Assembly: GCA_029204225.1 (NCBI GenBank)
Contig: MU832072.1
Location: forward strand, 24,575-88,574
Direction: 5' to 3'
DNA: 64,000 nucleotides
Source of the DNA: Diphasiastrum complanatum
Taxonomy: Eukaryota; Streptophyta; Lycopodiopsida; Lycopodiales; Lycopodiaceae
Positions within the stretch are counted from its first letter, which is position 1. Each line of letters opens with the position of its first letter. Below, one piece after another: positions 33,801 through 45,700 of the stretch. Position numbers and translations under genes: made by a program. The notes beneath the pieces were generated by a model. The model searched no databases, was not told where the DNA came from, and saw only the letters and a program-made list of their open reading frames with translations.

Positions 33801-36800
33801 TTATTCCATCCACTGAAACCTGCAGCCTCGACGTTCCAATCCATTAATCGCATTCCACGACAAAAAAGGCCTCAAATACGATGATAGCTTCACTTTCTTC
33901 AAGCTCCCGCAGTGCAAGAGTGTAGCTGCAATATTGCACTCATTCAATATTACGATTTGCACATGGACAAGCTTCAACTTCTCGATGTAATTCATCTTCC
34001 CGATACTCTTTAATCCCGCATTAGTCACCGCACAATAGGATAGATTTATCTGCAAGGGCACCCACTTATTCACGTCAACAAAAGTGAAATGCTGATAGAT
34101 AGATAGCAAACCAAATAGCCATCAGCAAAAGCAAAATTATAAGGCAGATCAAGTATAGATAGATAGACAGCAGCACAAGTTTAAGCAGCTGATTAGACAC
34201 CCCCCATTTCAACAGGTAAAACTGGCGACAATTCGCATTTTTTGCATGGAATGTAGCTGCTTATAATTTGAAGCCTTGAACCTTGCGGAGGTTTACGCAA
34301 AATTGACTGATGGCTAGAACGCCATCGTCGTCAATACCAGTACAACGCTTTATTTCCAACTTGACGAGACGCGTACATCCGGCGGCAACATATGAAATCC
34401 CGGCTGATGAAATAAGTGCACATCCTCGTAATTCCAGTTGTTCCAATTCTCCCAATAGCGAGATAGACTGCATAGCTCTATCAGTGATATTCATACAATA
34501 AGAAAGATTCAGAACTCTCAGCTCCTTGCAGCCTTTACATAGTGCAGCAACTCCAAAATCACCAATTCCCCAAGATCTGGTATCAAAAAGGACATATAAA
34601 TTTCCTGAACTAGCTGCAGTTATGCAATGGTTGGTCGAGGCACTTCAATGATTTTTCAAACCAAATTTTCTGTGCTTTATAGAAAGGCGTCAAAAAGGAA
34701 AAGCAAATTCACAACTGTTAACTATTAACATGTGACATCAGTTTGAAGTGCACCTATAAAGATCAACTTCTCGTAGACTGTAACAGTTTGCACCAAGTTG
34801 TGCAAGGCCTCTATCGGAAATATTTTGGCATAAGCCAATTCTTAGACTTGTGAGCTTTGTGCAGTGCAACAATGACATCAAGCCTGCACAAATTTATGAT
34901 AAACATTATAATTAACGATCAATTTGTAAAAGGTACGGCAAGGGTTCTCAAATCTCAATGCATGTGAAATTTTGAGATAACTGTGAAATTAGAACCTTTG
35001 TCATTGATATCACATTCGGTAAGGTCTATTTCCTGTAAATGTGGACACCCCTGGCCGAGAAAGGCCAGACCAGTCTCACTTATCAGGTTACAAGCCTCCA
35101 TCTTCAGACTGACAAGGCCTTTACAACAGGCTCCGATTGAAAACAGCGTATGGTCAGAGAGTTGTCGGCAGCACGTGAGATCAATCGCCTGGAGTGATCT
35201 CGCGCAACCTCTCGTAATGGCAGCAATTCCGAGGTCGTCAACCCCCTTGCATTTGCTCAAGCTTAAGCCTTTCAGCTTATTACAACCGTTTCCTAAAAAG
35301 CATAACCCATTTCTCGAAACTTCGCATCCGTCTAACTTGATAAACTGAAGGTAGTCGAACATGTGGAATGTTGCAAGTACCTTTGCTGTCATCTTTCACA
35401 ACAAGGCGAAAACGTAAGCAAAACGTCGGTGAAGCGAGAGATATTTTACTGATAAGATAACAGCATGCTAGCAAAGCTCAGTAGGTAGAGATATATTCAG
35501 TCCAGAGCTTCGAACTTTTTACATTCCACTAAATAAAGCAAGCAGAGACGAGGGTAACAGTTCACGAGAAACTCTCTATGTGGTTGCGTTATTGTTCTCG
35601 TTTTAAAGTTATTTGTGCTCCCGGTGAACAGTATGAAATTTAAACTGATTACAGAAAGTGTCAGTACTGTAAAACACTAATTAAATAAGCTATTTGTAAC
35701 AAGTTTAGTATGGGTTTATGCTAATTACATAAAGTCTTAGTACCTGCAAACATTAACAAAGCTATTTGCACAGAGATTTATTCTCGGTGAGAAATATGAA
35801 ATTTGACCTAATTATAGAAAGTAGTCGTACCGCCATATTTTGAGCTATCTATTTGTAGAAAGTTTATACCGGTGAACAATATGATAGCATGAGCTGCTGA
35901 AGCGATGATCCAGTGGAAAGATTCGACAATCCAACATCACTCACATTTGGGCACCTGGACAAATCAAGTTTCTAAAGAAACGAGAACATAATCCAACCAT
36001 AGCTTTAGTCAATATGCGATCGCTTGTAGTAAGGACTAAACTCAATGCAACGCGTATCTTCTGCTAGACAATGAGTGGTCTTACCAACAACATCTTGCAG
36101 CCAGCACGCAGATAGTCCAGGCCTCTATCACTTATGTTGTTGCAAGAAACGAGATGAAGATTTTCGAGATAGCTCAGAGATGCGACAGCTGCTAGACCTT
36201 CGTCAGTGACCTGGAGGACCGGCAAAATGATTGCGTCAGTCGGGGGGGGAGAGAGAGAGTGAGAGAGCGACAGAGAACAATGGGGGGCAGAGAGAGAGAG
36301 AGAGAGAGAGAGAGACCACGGTGTAAGAGACGTCTAGAGTGTGAAGCTGCTTGCAATTGGCAGCCAGACTGACTATGGCAATATCTGAGATACCCAGGCA
36401 CCCTCTTAAGTTCAGAAGAGAGAGTTTCTTGCAACGAGCACCCAAGTAGACTAAAGCCGTATCTGATATCTCATAGCATCCTATCAGCTTCAAACACTGA
36501 AGGTTACTGAGCTGCGAAAGAGCTACAACCCCGAAATCTCTCACACTGGAGCAGTAACTAAGGTCTACGTCCCATAAACGGACGCATTTTCGAGCTATGA
36601 TATCAAGGGCGGCGTCGCTGAAGCCTCTAGTCCTGGTTAGGTTGATAGATAGCAGACGAGCACCCAGGTATTCGGCAGTAAATGCTATACATTGGTCGTT
36701 AATCTGGACACAGGAAGATAGATCCAGATACATAATATTAGGATATCGCTCCAGAATTTTGGTAAGCAATGTAGCATTTGAGAGTCTTATACCGGTCCTG

Positions 36801-36910
36801 CTAATTGCTTCTAGTCGATAGAAGTGTCGACACACTAGGCGCCAGGCCTGCTTATCATACTTGTCCTTCACATGTTGAAAAATGTTGAGTAGGACGTCGT
36901 GATCATCCAT
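33801..36910 (-). CDS. FBL3: F-box/LRR-repeat protein, FBL3-like (seven exons)
   Basis: Probably the substrate-recognition subunit of an SCF ubiquitin ligase. Exons, in coding order: 36910-36320, 36210-36085, 35971-35870, 35392-34996, 34883-34754, 34576-34282, 34049-33801. They sum to 1890 bp (629 residues plus stop); all introns are GT...AG and the reading phase is kept throughout. The start is the ATG at 36910. The F-box occupies about residues 1-38 (DVLLNIFQHV, WRLVCRHFYRLE), followed by cysteine-containing leucine-rich repeats to the end (LDLSSC, LKLIGCYEISD, LSLSKCKGVDDLG, IDLTCCRQLSD and others). It ends RRGCRFQWME. Length and repeat pattern match plant F-box/LRR-repeat protein 3 (the At5g01720 family, about 665 residues); orthology is inferred. 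No break is visible. Intron 1 (109 bp) contains a microsatellite. Confidence 0.93.
36289..36315 (-). repeat. (CT)n microsatellite in intron 1 of the FBL3-like gene
   Basis: About thirteen CT units on the coding strand start four bases after the splice donor and fill a quarter of the 109-bp intron. Length changes could affect splicing. Confidence 0.9.
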
Positions 36911-38022
36911 TTGCTGCAAATTCTATCTACAATTTGTTCACCATACAAGATCTGCAGCTCCTTTGATAGCGAAGCAGTGAATCATTTGAAAGAAGGAGGC
37001 CAGACTCAAATTCATGAAGCACAGAAGATGAGGGAATCAATAAAATAGAAAGAGATGCCGCAGAGGTAAGATAAGAAGAGCAATTCACATTGTCGCATCT
37101 GTGATTGATGATGCACTCCCTGCCAATACTGCTCTATCGATGTGTTTCTTTCGAAATATGGTGTATACGTTTTGCGAAATTTGACTGCAGGACTGCTTAT
37201 GGACAGATTTTGGGTTTTGTTCAATATCCAAGCACCTCTTTTCCGTAGCGATGACGGTTGGAAAGAGAGATGTTAGTGAATGTACTGTATTATGACCTGT
37301 ACATGCAAGAAGCATCATCAAACCTTGTATAAACCGTTGAAGCCAGCAAGAAATTCAATCTATGAAACCTTTTCTATAATATGCCCCTCTTTAAAAACAG
37401 TCCTAAAGTAGGTCTTTCTTATAATTGTTAGTATTATTATATTTATTTTTTGTTTTGTTGCTGTGTTGTAATGATATCCTAAAAGATTAGGTGTCTTTGA
37501 GCATGAAAATCATTCTTTTGATTCTCTAATACTAAATGTTTGTTTTTAGTTTCTCCTCACAATAGTGGTGAAGCTATAATTGTGAAGATTTGCTGAAAGA
37601 CAAGGTGTTAATATTGGTAAAGCTATTGTGATGATTTGCTAAAAGACAAGGTGTCAATCTCATGTGGCGACTTAGATTATTTTTGAGAGCACATTGGCAA
37701 GACTCGAGTTTCTATTCTATGTACTTGTTGCTTTTTGGATCCAAGCAAGATCAAAGTCATTTGTACTTTGTTTTCAGTCTACAAGCCATACTATGTACTG
37801 TTCCACACGTGAGTGGGTTGTACTTTATGTTCGATTAATGATTAAAGGTTGCTCTTGATTGCTAGATGCTAATTTGTTGATCTAGATCTCAAAATCTAGT
37901 GTCGAGTTTGCATTGTTTTTATGATCAATCAATCAATCACTCTTCTCACGGCATGCACCCATTCAAGGTCCAAGTACTATACTTTCATAGAAGAGATTAT
38001 CAATATTTCATGAACTTCCACA
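36911..38022. other. Upstream region of the FBL3-like gene; no other gene
   Basis: 36911 to about 37330 is probably the 5' untranslated region and promoter, but I see no convincing TATA box. Two adjacent 45-49 bp copies of a block with gatttgctgaaagacaaggtgt lie at about 37569-37662. The rest is AT-rich and unassigned. Confidence 0.45.
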
Positions 38023-39115
38023 TTGGGAGAAATTGTTGATAAACCATCTTTTGGACCCAATGCACATATTCAAGAATGTAGGGGGCACAATTTGGGAGCA
38101 CTTGACCACTGCCAAAGATTAAAAAGCGACACGAGACAACTTAAAAGAAATAGAAAAGATGGCCGATTTATGTCCACAAATGGTTCAAAATTCAATTGTC
38201 CTCCCAAAGGCTCCATGGATCTTCTCGAGGAGAGAAGAGAGGATTGTAAAGAAGGCAATAGTCTCATTTCGAACTCCAACAGGACACATGCTATGCCTAA
38301 AGGGTGCCTTCACAAGGGACAACAAGCTAAGTGGACTAAAGTCTCATGATTGGCATAAATTTTTACAAGTTGGCATGTTTTTGACATTGGCTAGATCTCA
38401 TGAATATTACAATTTATAGCATGTTTTGTCTCATGATCTCATTGCACATATATGTATCTCAATAATCATATTGGTTTTATGTATGCAGTTTGTGCTTCCC
38501 TTGGTGCTGAGAGGGTTTTTGATGGAGGAGCTAAGGAGTGCAATCTACAAACTCAGTGATTTGTTGAGGTATGATCAATGTGAATCACATTATTTTTTCT
38601 TGAGATGATGATCTAACTAATGCATATAATATTGTTGTTTACTTTTCTTATAAAGATATATTTCATCCAAGGAGATACCGCTAGTATCCAATGAGACAGC
38701 AAAACAAAGCTCCATCGAGGCAATGTGTTTGATCAAGATCAAGCACTTTTCCACATCCATTCTCACCATTCAAATGCATCTCATTGTGATTTGGCGGATG
38801 AGGTGGCCATTGTTCGTATATCATCTACTTTTGTCAACTGCCTATTTTTAGTCCATCCTAGACTACTGGTAAAATTGTGGTTACGACATTCTCTCATTGA
38901 TCCATATTATCAATACAAGCATTGTCCATAGCCAATGGATGTTTTTCTTGGAACGATTCATGAAAACCTTGAAAGGCTTTGTAAGACAAAGACCAAGGCC
39001 TGAGGGTAGCATGGCGGAAGGGTGACTAGTGCAAGAATCCATGGTTTATATCACAGAGTTCCTTGCTCATAGTGATCCTTTGATTCCTCATCTCTGGGAT
39101 AATAAGGATGATGAT
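38023..39115 (+). pseudogene. CACTA transposase relic (Tnp2, DUF4218) with introns
   Basis: Reads AHIQECRGHNLGALDHC (38060), then PKAPWIFSRREERIVKKA and GHMLCLKG...NKLSGLKSHDWHKFLQ up to 38368. An intron (38369-38488) follows, then FVLPLVLRGFL to 38568, a second intron (38569-38655), then YISSKEIPLV and SILTIQMHLIV. After a frameshift come LADEVAIV, then QWMFFLERFMKTLKGFVRQ and RPEGSMAEG (about 39000). These are in order the motifs of the DUF4218 region of plant CACTA Tnp2: GLKSHDCH, LLPLALRG, MVHL..HL.DE, RWMYPFER and ARPEGSIAEGY. Both introns keep GT...AG and join in frame. Frameshifts and a TGA after AEG show decay. Terminal repeats were not found. Confidence 0.8.
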
Positions 39116-40308
39116 GAGCGTGTGCCAAATTTTACATTCCATGCTAAAACCAGAAAAATATAATCGAATCATCAAACAACCACAAAATGGTTCACAAAAT
39201 TTATTCATCCAAATTAAAGGTGAAACACCTACTTGAATGATGATCAATTTACCGAAAACCAACTGGTTGTCGACCTCTTGATTCCACAGCAAATCTGCTC
39301 ACACATTGCCACTCCAACGTCTCGATTGGTGGCACTGATACCAATAAAACGTCCCCCAGGACTCCAAACTGAGATAGAGCATCTAGAATACCAAGGGAGA
39401 ATATAGTAGATGAAACCGTCCCAACAAAACCTAGATCCCATACCAATCTAGCCCCTTAGCAATCCAGAAGATAGGCAAACCACAAGAAAAGTGCTTCATA
39501 GTCTGACAACCCATGCACTGAATACACATGGAAGCACTCTAACTGACCATGCCAATCTCCCATGCATGTCCACTACATGTAAGTACCCCTAATCCATAGT
39601 AGCTAGGACCTATGCAATAGAACAGTGCATGTACATCCTATCCCATACTAGGATGCAACACACATGCTAATACCGCATGCTGGTAGTCACCTAATCCCAT
39701 GGTCCTACTCAACTACTATCCAGATTAGGCCCAGTCCCTACGTCCAAGGCACTCCCTAATGGTCCAAACCCCCATTAGGGCCATGACATTATGGAGTATT
39801 TTATTGAGAGACAGGGTGATCCACGCCGTTTTCCTTGTATAATGATTCCTAGTAAGCACTTTGTGGATTGTCAATGAAATGGGAAACCAGAAAAATTGGC
39901 TATGAGGAATTAGAATGGAATGTTCTATGCTAAAGAGGTCCATGCATGCCATTTGCAAGTGTTACTGCTTACAGGTCTTCTGTTTAGTTTGTTTGCTTTG
40001 TAATTGAAGCTAGGAAAACTATAAATGGAATTAGGCATGCAAAATGAAATTGAAAAGGAATACCAGTATGAGGGTAATGCAAATGCTCATAGAATTCTAT
40101 TTTTCATGTGAGCTTTGGGAATGAGGCTAGCAAGGCTGTAAATAGCAGTAAGTTTGCATGCTAACTTTTATCCATGCAAGGCTATTTGCCAACAGTTTAT
40201 TGCTCACAGTTATTTCTCTATGCTTGTAAAGCTTTGTGAATGAAGCATGCAAGAGATGTGAATAGAAGTGTTGACGTAAAACAAGAATGAAGAACAACTG
40301 TAATTGAA
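39116..40308. other. No supported gene
   Basis: Unassigned sequence between the CACTA relic and the methyltransferase relic. N-terminal exons of the latter may lie here, but I cannot recognise them. From about 39960 to 40260 short blocks such as gcatgcaa and tttgtgaatgaagc recur loosely. Confidence 0.35.
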
Positions 40309-40310
40309 TG

Positions 40311-41282
40311 TATTTAGTACTTTGGATTGCCGATATACCATATGGATTTCAGATGAAGGAATCATTAAATGATGATTCTCCTTTCAAACTCACTGAAATC
40401 CATAGTTTCATGCAATGGTTTCTTGAAATCACAACATCTTCTATTTGGAGAGTTGTTATTTTTCATTCCTCTTGGCAATCAGCTTCAATACATAAAGCTT
40501 TATTAACTTTCTGTAATGCAAGAATTGAAAATACTGTGTGGTAATTCTTTAAGTTCGTGAATTATTAATTCGTATTTTAATTCAAAGTTTTATTCTAAAT
40601 TTAGTATAAGCAACAATGTTAACTTAAACAGTTTAAATTTTTTTAGTTATTTTAACTGTAATGTTTCTTTTCAGGTACAAGCCCAATGTCAGAAACTCGG
40701 GAGGAGTGCGACTTTGCAATGAAATAGAATATATAACCATTGGTTATTATTCTTTGGATGGCAAGCGCTCGATGCTTCATTACAACACCTCCGGACTGAC
40801 AAGTTTTGACAACTTGTTCCAATATCCAGCCGTGACAAAAAAAATTTAAAAATCCAATGACGAGTTCCGTGGCCACAACAATTAATTAATCATTTAATGG
40901 ATATTTTTTCTCACCTAGCTGATTGGGTTTTGGACTTATTTAGCAGTAGCGGCACTATGAGCGCACGTGCTGTTCAGAAAGGCAGGCATGTTGCTGCAAT
41001 AGATTTAGATTCCAATCTAGTTGATTTTGTAAAAATGAGAATGAAATCTGATTCGGTTTTTCCAGGTGAACTGGCTGAAAGAGTTCAGACAACGAGGACT
41101 CAGTAATTTCCTTGTCCAAATAACCCCAACCTCCTGCTAGCGGGAAAGTGGGTGATACAGGGGAGTTTGCTGATGTCCTAGTTGAGGACTATAATGTGGT
41201 TACAGTTGTCGACGAAATTGTGGAAGAGGTGCCAGTTGGAAATAATTTTATTTGCAATAATTTAATGTTTAGATATATGTAA
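40311..41282 (+). pseudogene. Beta-class N4/N6 DNA methyltransferase pseudogene
   Basis: Motif order is that of beta-class amino-methyltransferases (N6_N4_Mtase). Motif IV reads ADIPYGF (40329-40349; usual DPPY). After a splice at 40540/40675 (GT...AG, 134-bp intron, phase kept) comes WYKPNVRNSGGV. NEIEYITIGYYS and FQYPAVTKKI follow, then a motif X-like PWPQQLINHLMDIFS, and motif I VLDLFSSSGT (40924-40956; usual FSGSGT), with GRHVAAIDLD after it. An acidic tail (EDYNVVTVVDEIVEEVP) runs to TAA at 41282. Frameshifts near 40848, 40870 and 41075 and an in-frame TAA near 41120 break it, and two catalytic motifs are altered. It would methylate an exocyclic amine of cytosine or adenine in DNA if intact. 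Possible exon start at a TTTAG acceptor at 40317. A mobile-element origin or a dead host gene are both possible. Confidence 0.8.
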
Positions 41283-42068
41283 AGATTTAAAAACTAATTA
41301 AAATTTTTGTCATAATTTAAAAAAATATTTTTCTTGATGCAAGAATTGTAGTTTAAAAAACTTTTAAAATTTAAAAAAAAATTAAAACTTTTGTTTAAAA
41401 TAAGCAAAAAGTTTTATTTTAGTTATTCTAGTGGTTGTGTGTCTAATGATTTTATTTTGAATAGTATTATTATTTCATATAAGCTAATTTGCAGTTATTA
41501 ATAAAAATCTATAAGCAAAATTTTAGTAGGTTGATTAATTTTCTTGCAAAATACAACATTTTTTTAGCATTACAATATCTTTATTTGAAGCATTTTAAAT
41601 ATGGGTATGTTTTGAAAAAAAAAAAACTAGGTCTCCATGTCATTTCTCTTTTTTTTGTCATCGTGTTTTGTCGGAAAAGTGTCCATAGTTTGCATTTCAA
41701 CCTTGGGGATCCAACTCTATTTCGACCTTGTAATTTTGTTTCAATTCAACCTTGTAATCTAGATTTGATTTGATTTGACCAAAGATATAATTTATTTTGA
41801 CCTAGTATTTTGACCGAGTATTTTTTATCTGACCTTGGAGTCTAATTTATTTTGATCTTGGATTTGACTCTGATCCATTTCAAGTTTGAAGGACTAATTT
41901 TATTTCAAAATTTTTATCAAAGTTTTGTAGACTAGTCTATTTATAAATATGTACAAGTATTTGCAACAAGTCCACATTACTTTTGATGTTATCAGATATA
42001 AAAATCCAACAAGTAGTTATACTAAAATTAAAATTATATCACTCTCGATTTTGTTAGATGAGTTAGGA

Positions 42069-42322
42069 AGGATAATAAACAATTTGTCATTCTCCTATTA
42101 AAGGAGCCACAACCTCCTACGGTTAGGAAGATTGGCAACACAAAAAATTTGTCACATGTTTTAGTTCAAGGCTACAACGTTTTGATATAAAAAGCTAAAA
42201 CAAAGGAGGCAACAACTATACTTGCTAATGCTCTTGTTGAAAAAGAGAAAGAGCCAAATGATGGTGATTTTTGGATTGCATGGTTTATATTTCTCTTTGT
42301 GTTGGCTTACACATATTAATGC
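42069..42322 (+). other. Possible exon remnant downstream of the methyltransferase relic
   Basis: One plus-strand frame, broken by a single TAA, reads DNKQFVILLLKEPQPPTVRK, then NLSHVLVQGYNVL, and after the stop ATTILANALVEKEKEPNDGD and FWIAW. The composition looks protein-like. It may be a further piece of the same gene as 40311-41282, or an independent fragment. I do not recognise a domain. Confidence 0.3.
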
Positions 42323-44800
42323 TTGTTGAATATAATTTGCAAGGTATAGAATTTCATAGACTTCAAAATATAAAATCAAAACCAATAAAAGAATCATTTA
42401 TGAAAAAAAAAACATAGATGTAAGATCAGTCACAATTATGTTTTTGATGATCATTAGGATGATTGGCTTGCACATGAAACTGTGAATGCATGTAAACATG
42501 TTGCCCTAATTCTTTAGTAGTGCATTCACATCTTGGATATGTTGTGGAATCAAGAATCAACAACAATAGAATTTAGTAGCTTTTGCTCTTTTCTTTTAAT
42601 GAAACATTGCTCTTAATAAGGGATGCATCAACACCGTAGAGTGTTTCATGTACTTCTTGATATGCATGTTCCATTTGCATTTTTCTCATTGTGAAGTATG
42701 ACAAAGTTGATTGTGAATTAAGGTCCCTTGTCCTTGACAACTTTTTAGTGCCAAAAATATCTTCTTTATCATAGAAAAACATTTATGTATAATTTTCTCA
42801 CAAATTGAATCTATTCCTGCCCTTTCACTCACACCCACGACTAAATAAGAGTTGAGAAAAAGAAACAAATTTGGCTACTGTTTTGTAGCTCGAAATGCTT
42901 AGTTAACTAAAGTAATCAAGAACAAAAGGTTTTTTTTTTTTTTAAGGGGGGGAGTGGGGGGGTGTCAACTTTGTGGAATTGAGAATTGAGCGAGTAGTAC
43001 AGGCTACTTAATCTTAATAAGTATGTACATATGGCATGTAATGGTTTGCATACATATGTTAAATGATGTATATGTCACCCCTTCATGCTGTAGAAATGGT
43101 ATAAGTGCCAAATATGGTACACTATAAGTAGCATCCAAGAGGGTGCTCGAAAAACAAATAAGCCAAATTTTGTTAGATTCAACATTTCACCTCTTTGTTT
43201 TAGATTTGTAGGTAACCATTTATGGATTTGGCTAACTTTAAGTCTGATAAAAAAATCTAATTGCTGATAAATATTATGTAAGTGTATTTTTTGCAAAATG
43301 TAAACGAAAAGTTTATTAAGTAGTAGCTTCCATATTCAATCCATAGAATTAAGTTTAAATTTACGTTGCACAATGCAAGTTCCCTCTAGAAGTTTGAGGA
43401 CTCCTAAGGTGAGGATTCAAATTTCAGGAATGCTGACGAGTGTGAGATTCCAAGAGCAAGCCATTTTGGGGAACTGGTCCCCATTTCATTTTTCATGTGT
43501 TTTGTTTTCCTAGCCCTAGGGCCCTGTTTTGAGAATAATTTTCCATTCACTTGGGTACTCACCAGAATCTTCGGAAACGCGAGATAGATGCTTGTGACTC
43601 GTGAGAGACCTGGAGCGGCTGTGCCGGTGTGCAGCTACGAGGGAGGGAGGGACCCCGGACGACGATGTCGTCCCCCGTCGTCTATTCAATGTCAGAATGC
43701 CTGAGATCTGCGCTACGAACCAAAACTATACACTACATAATACCTTGTAGTTTACCACTCTTGAACCTGCCACATCTGACTTTGTACTTTTGCACCCGTC
43801 TCGTAATAAATAAGATTTCACCGATTGGCGGAGTAGCGCGTTCGGACGCGTGCCAACTTCACAGCAAGGGATGGCAATAGCCAGTGCGACCGTGCGTACC
43901 GTTAGCTTTCTCAGCATGCTTCGGTTTGGGTTCCTTGGCTTCCTTAAAGAATGCAATTAAGACTCAAGAGTGTTGCAGGCAACATCAGAATTATTGTTGA
44001 TACAATACTTACTGATGTGTTAGAACTTGTGTGAAATACTGCTGTTCGCCAGCAACAATGCAACAGCTTTTTCAGCGTTTTCGCACTTTTGCTACGAAAG
44101 TATATGGGCCAGTAGCTGTTCACCCTGTTCTTAGAAACGAACCTGGTATATTACAGCTTTAATAATACAAGTCACAACCCCTTACCTCTTTCCGTAGGAA
44201 CGAAAATATACCAGAATCGATATCCTGCAATACTGTACCCGTCAAATTCCAATTTCTTAGAACAGGATTCGACAACTCGCACGCGTATACACAAGTGCAA
44301 GATACTTTATGAGAGAGCCATGAGTGATGACTACCAGGAATAAACACTCATTCTTACAACTACTACACACATTCAGTTTGCCATATATGGTAGTCGTAAC
44401 TTCAAAGGAATGATGACATCCAGGTAGTGGCTTATGCACATAGATGATCTTTGAAAATTGATGATGTGCAAAACATAGAAGCAGATTGGATTGCGAATTC
44501 CACACACACTGCAATGATAGGGTTGGGCTCACACCCATCCAAGAGTGAATAATTATATATCATGGCAAGATGGTGCTATAACATATGTTTCCCTTTAGAT
44601 AGGTGCGATACCACCAGAGTCACTGGAGAGGCGTATTTAAAACAAATTGCTTTTGTGATGGCTTCATATTATAGCTGCAACATGCAAACACATTTTGACA
44701 TGATTTAAAAAAATTACTAGTAAATTTTCATTTTTTTGAGCATTTTGTGTTCCACTACACTCTTTCATAGCACAACTAGAGAAAGAGCTATTTGCGAGAA
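42323..44800. other. No supported gene; two weak exon candidates
   Basis: A GC-richer patch at 43560-43700 precedes an 83-codon frame that contains an internal ATG at 43664 (MSSPVVYSMSECLRSALR). At 44058-44160 a short frame reads MQQLFQRFRTFATKVYGPVA, with a mitochondrial-presequence-like character. The cctgttcttagaaa block at 44126 recurs inverted near 44255. None of these is enough for a gene call. A poly-T and poly-G patch lies at 42931-42962. Confidence 0.3.
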
Positions 44801-44806
44801 CGTTTA

Positions 44807-44808
<2 letters not shown>

Positions 44809-44892
<84 letters not shown>
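44809..44892 (+). repeat. Compound microsatellite (GT)n(GA)n
   Basis: About 18 GT units run straight into about 24 GA units. The open frames on both strands here are low-complexity artefacts. Confidence 0.95.
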
Positions 44893-44894
<2 letters not shown>

Positions 44895-45540
44895 CCATGT
44901 ATCACTCTTATAGGCACACACATTCTTGTGGTTTATCTTTTCTCCCTATGGTGAACTCTCTCATTAATGATTTGAGGTAGTATATTCGTTTAGTTTTTCA
45001 ATTCTTTCCATGCAAGAAACAAGAGACATATAAGCAAGAAACAAGAAACATATAAGCATGAAAGTTGACCATATTGTTATATAGTGCATAGTTCTTTGTG
45101 ATAATGCATCTTGTGTGGCACAAAAATATTGGTCATCATCCATAATTTGTGTGCATGTTGCAACTATGTAATTTTGAAGATTGAATTCGTGAACAAGAAG
45201 AAAACGTGGTGAGTGATCCATCAAGCAAACACAATCACGCACTAAAATCTGATATCTATGATATTGAAGGATGTCATATGTAACAATGGGCAAATAATCT
45301 AAGTCACACAAGTGAGCTCTACTTTTGGAAGCCCTGGAGAGGGTCCTCAACATTTTGTGAGTAAATTTTTGTGTGAGCTTTGTGAGTTTCTTTCTTGTCA
45401 CGATTTAACAAAAAGATAGCACATGGTTTGCTACTTTTTTTATGGCACTACTTGAATGTTTATTATTAAGAATTTTAGTTTGGTATAGTTAATAAAATCC
45501 CAAACTAATAAAGTTTTGAGTTTTATTTATTTTTGTCTCA

Positions 45541-45700
45541 AAAGATGGCACGCCAGCATGCCATCTTTCGAGTCTACAAACAAAAAATCTATTTCATTTA
45601 GCACGTTGGCATGCTCTTTTTGAAGGCTACAACTTTTATTTTTTCTAACCATTTCACTTAGCACGTCAACGTGCTATATTTGAAGGCTACAAAAATTGTA
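45541..45700. repeat. Three tandem units, each with a palindrome
   Basis: AAAGATGGCA (45541-45550) and TGCCATCTTT (45559-45568) form a perfect 10-bp inverted repeat. The same block recurs as gcacgttggcatgct (45601) and gcacgtcaacgtgct (45661), each followed by tttgaaggctacaa and separated by exactly 60 bp. The third contains the palindrome AGCACGT-CA-ACGTGCT. Confidence 0.75.

Noticed and set aside
34310-35348. Plus-strand frames of 63 and 121 codons in the FBL3-like gene
   Set aside because: Antisense shadows of exons 4 and 6.
44058-44160. Mitochondrial protein first exon
   Set aside because: The 34-codon stretch looks like a presequence, but there is no donor, no second exon, and part of it recurs inverted nearby.
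44664-44980. Open frames on both strands across the GT/GA tract (85 and 62 codons)
   Set aside because: Serine-leucine, threonine-histidine and arginine-glutamate runs are simply the translated microsatellite.
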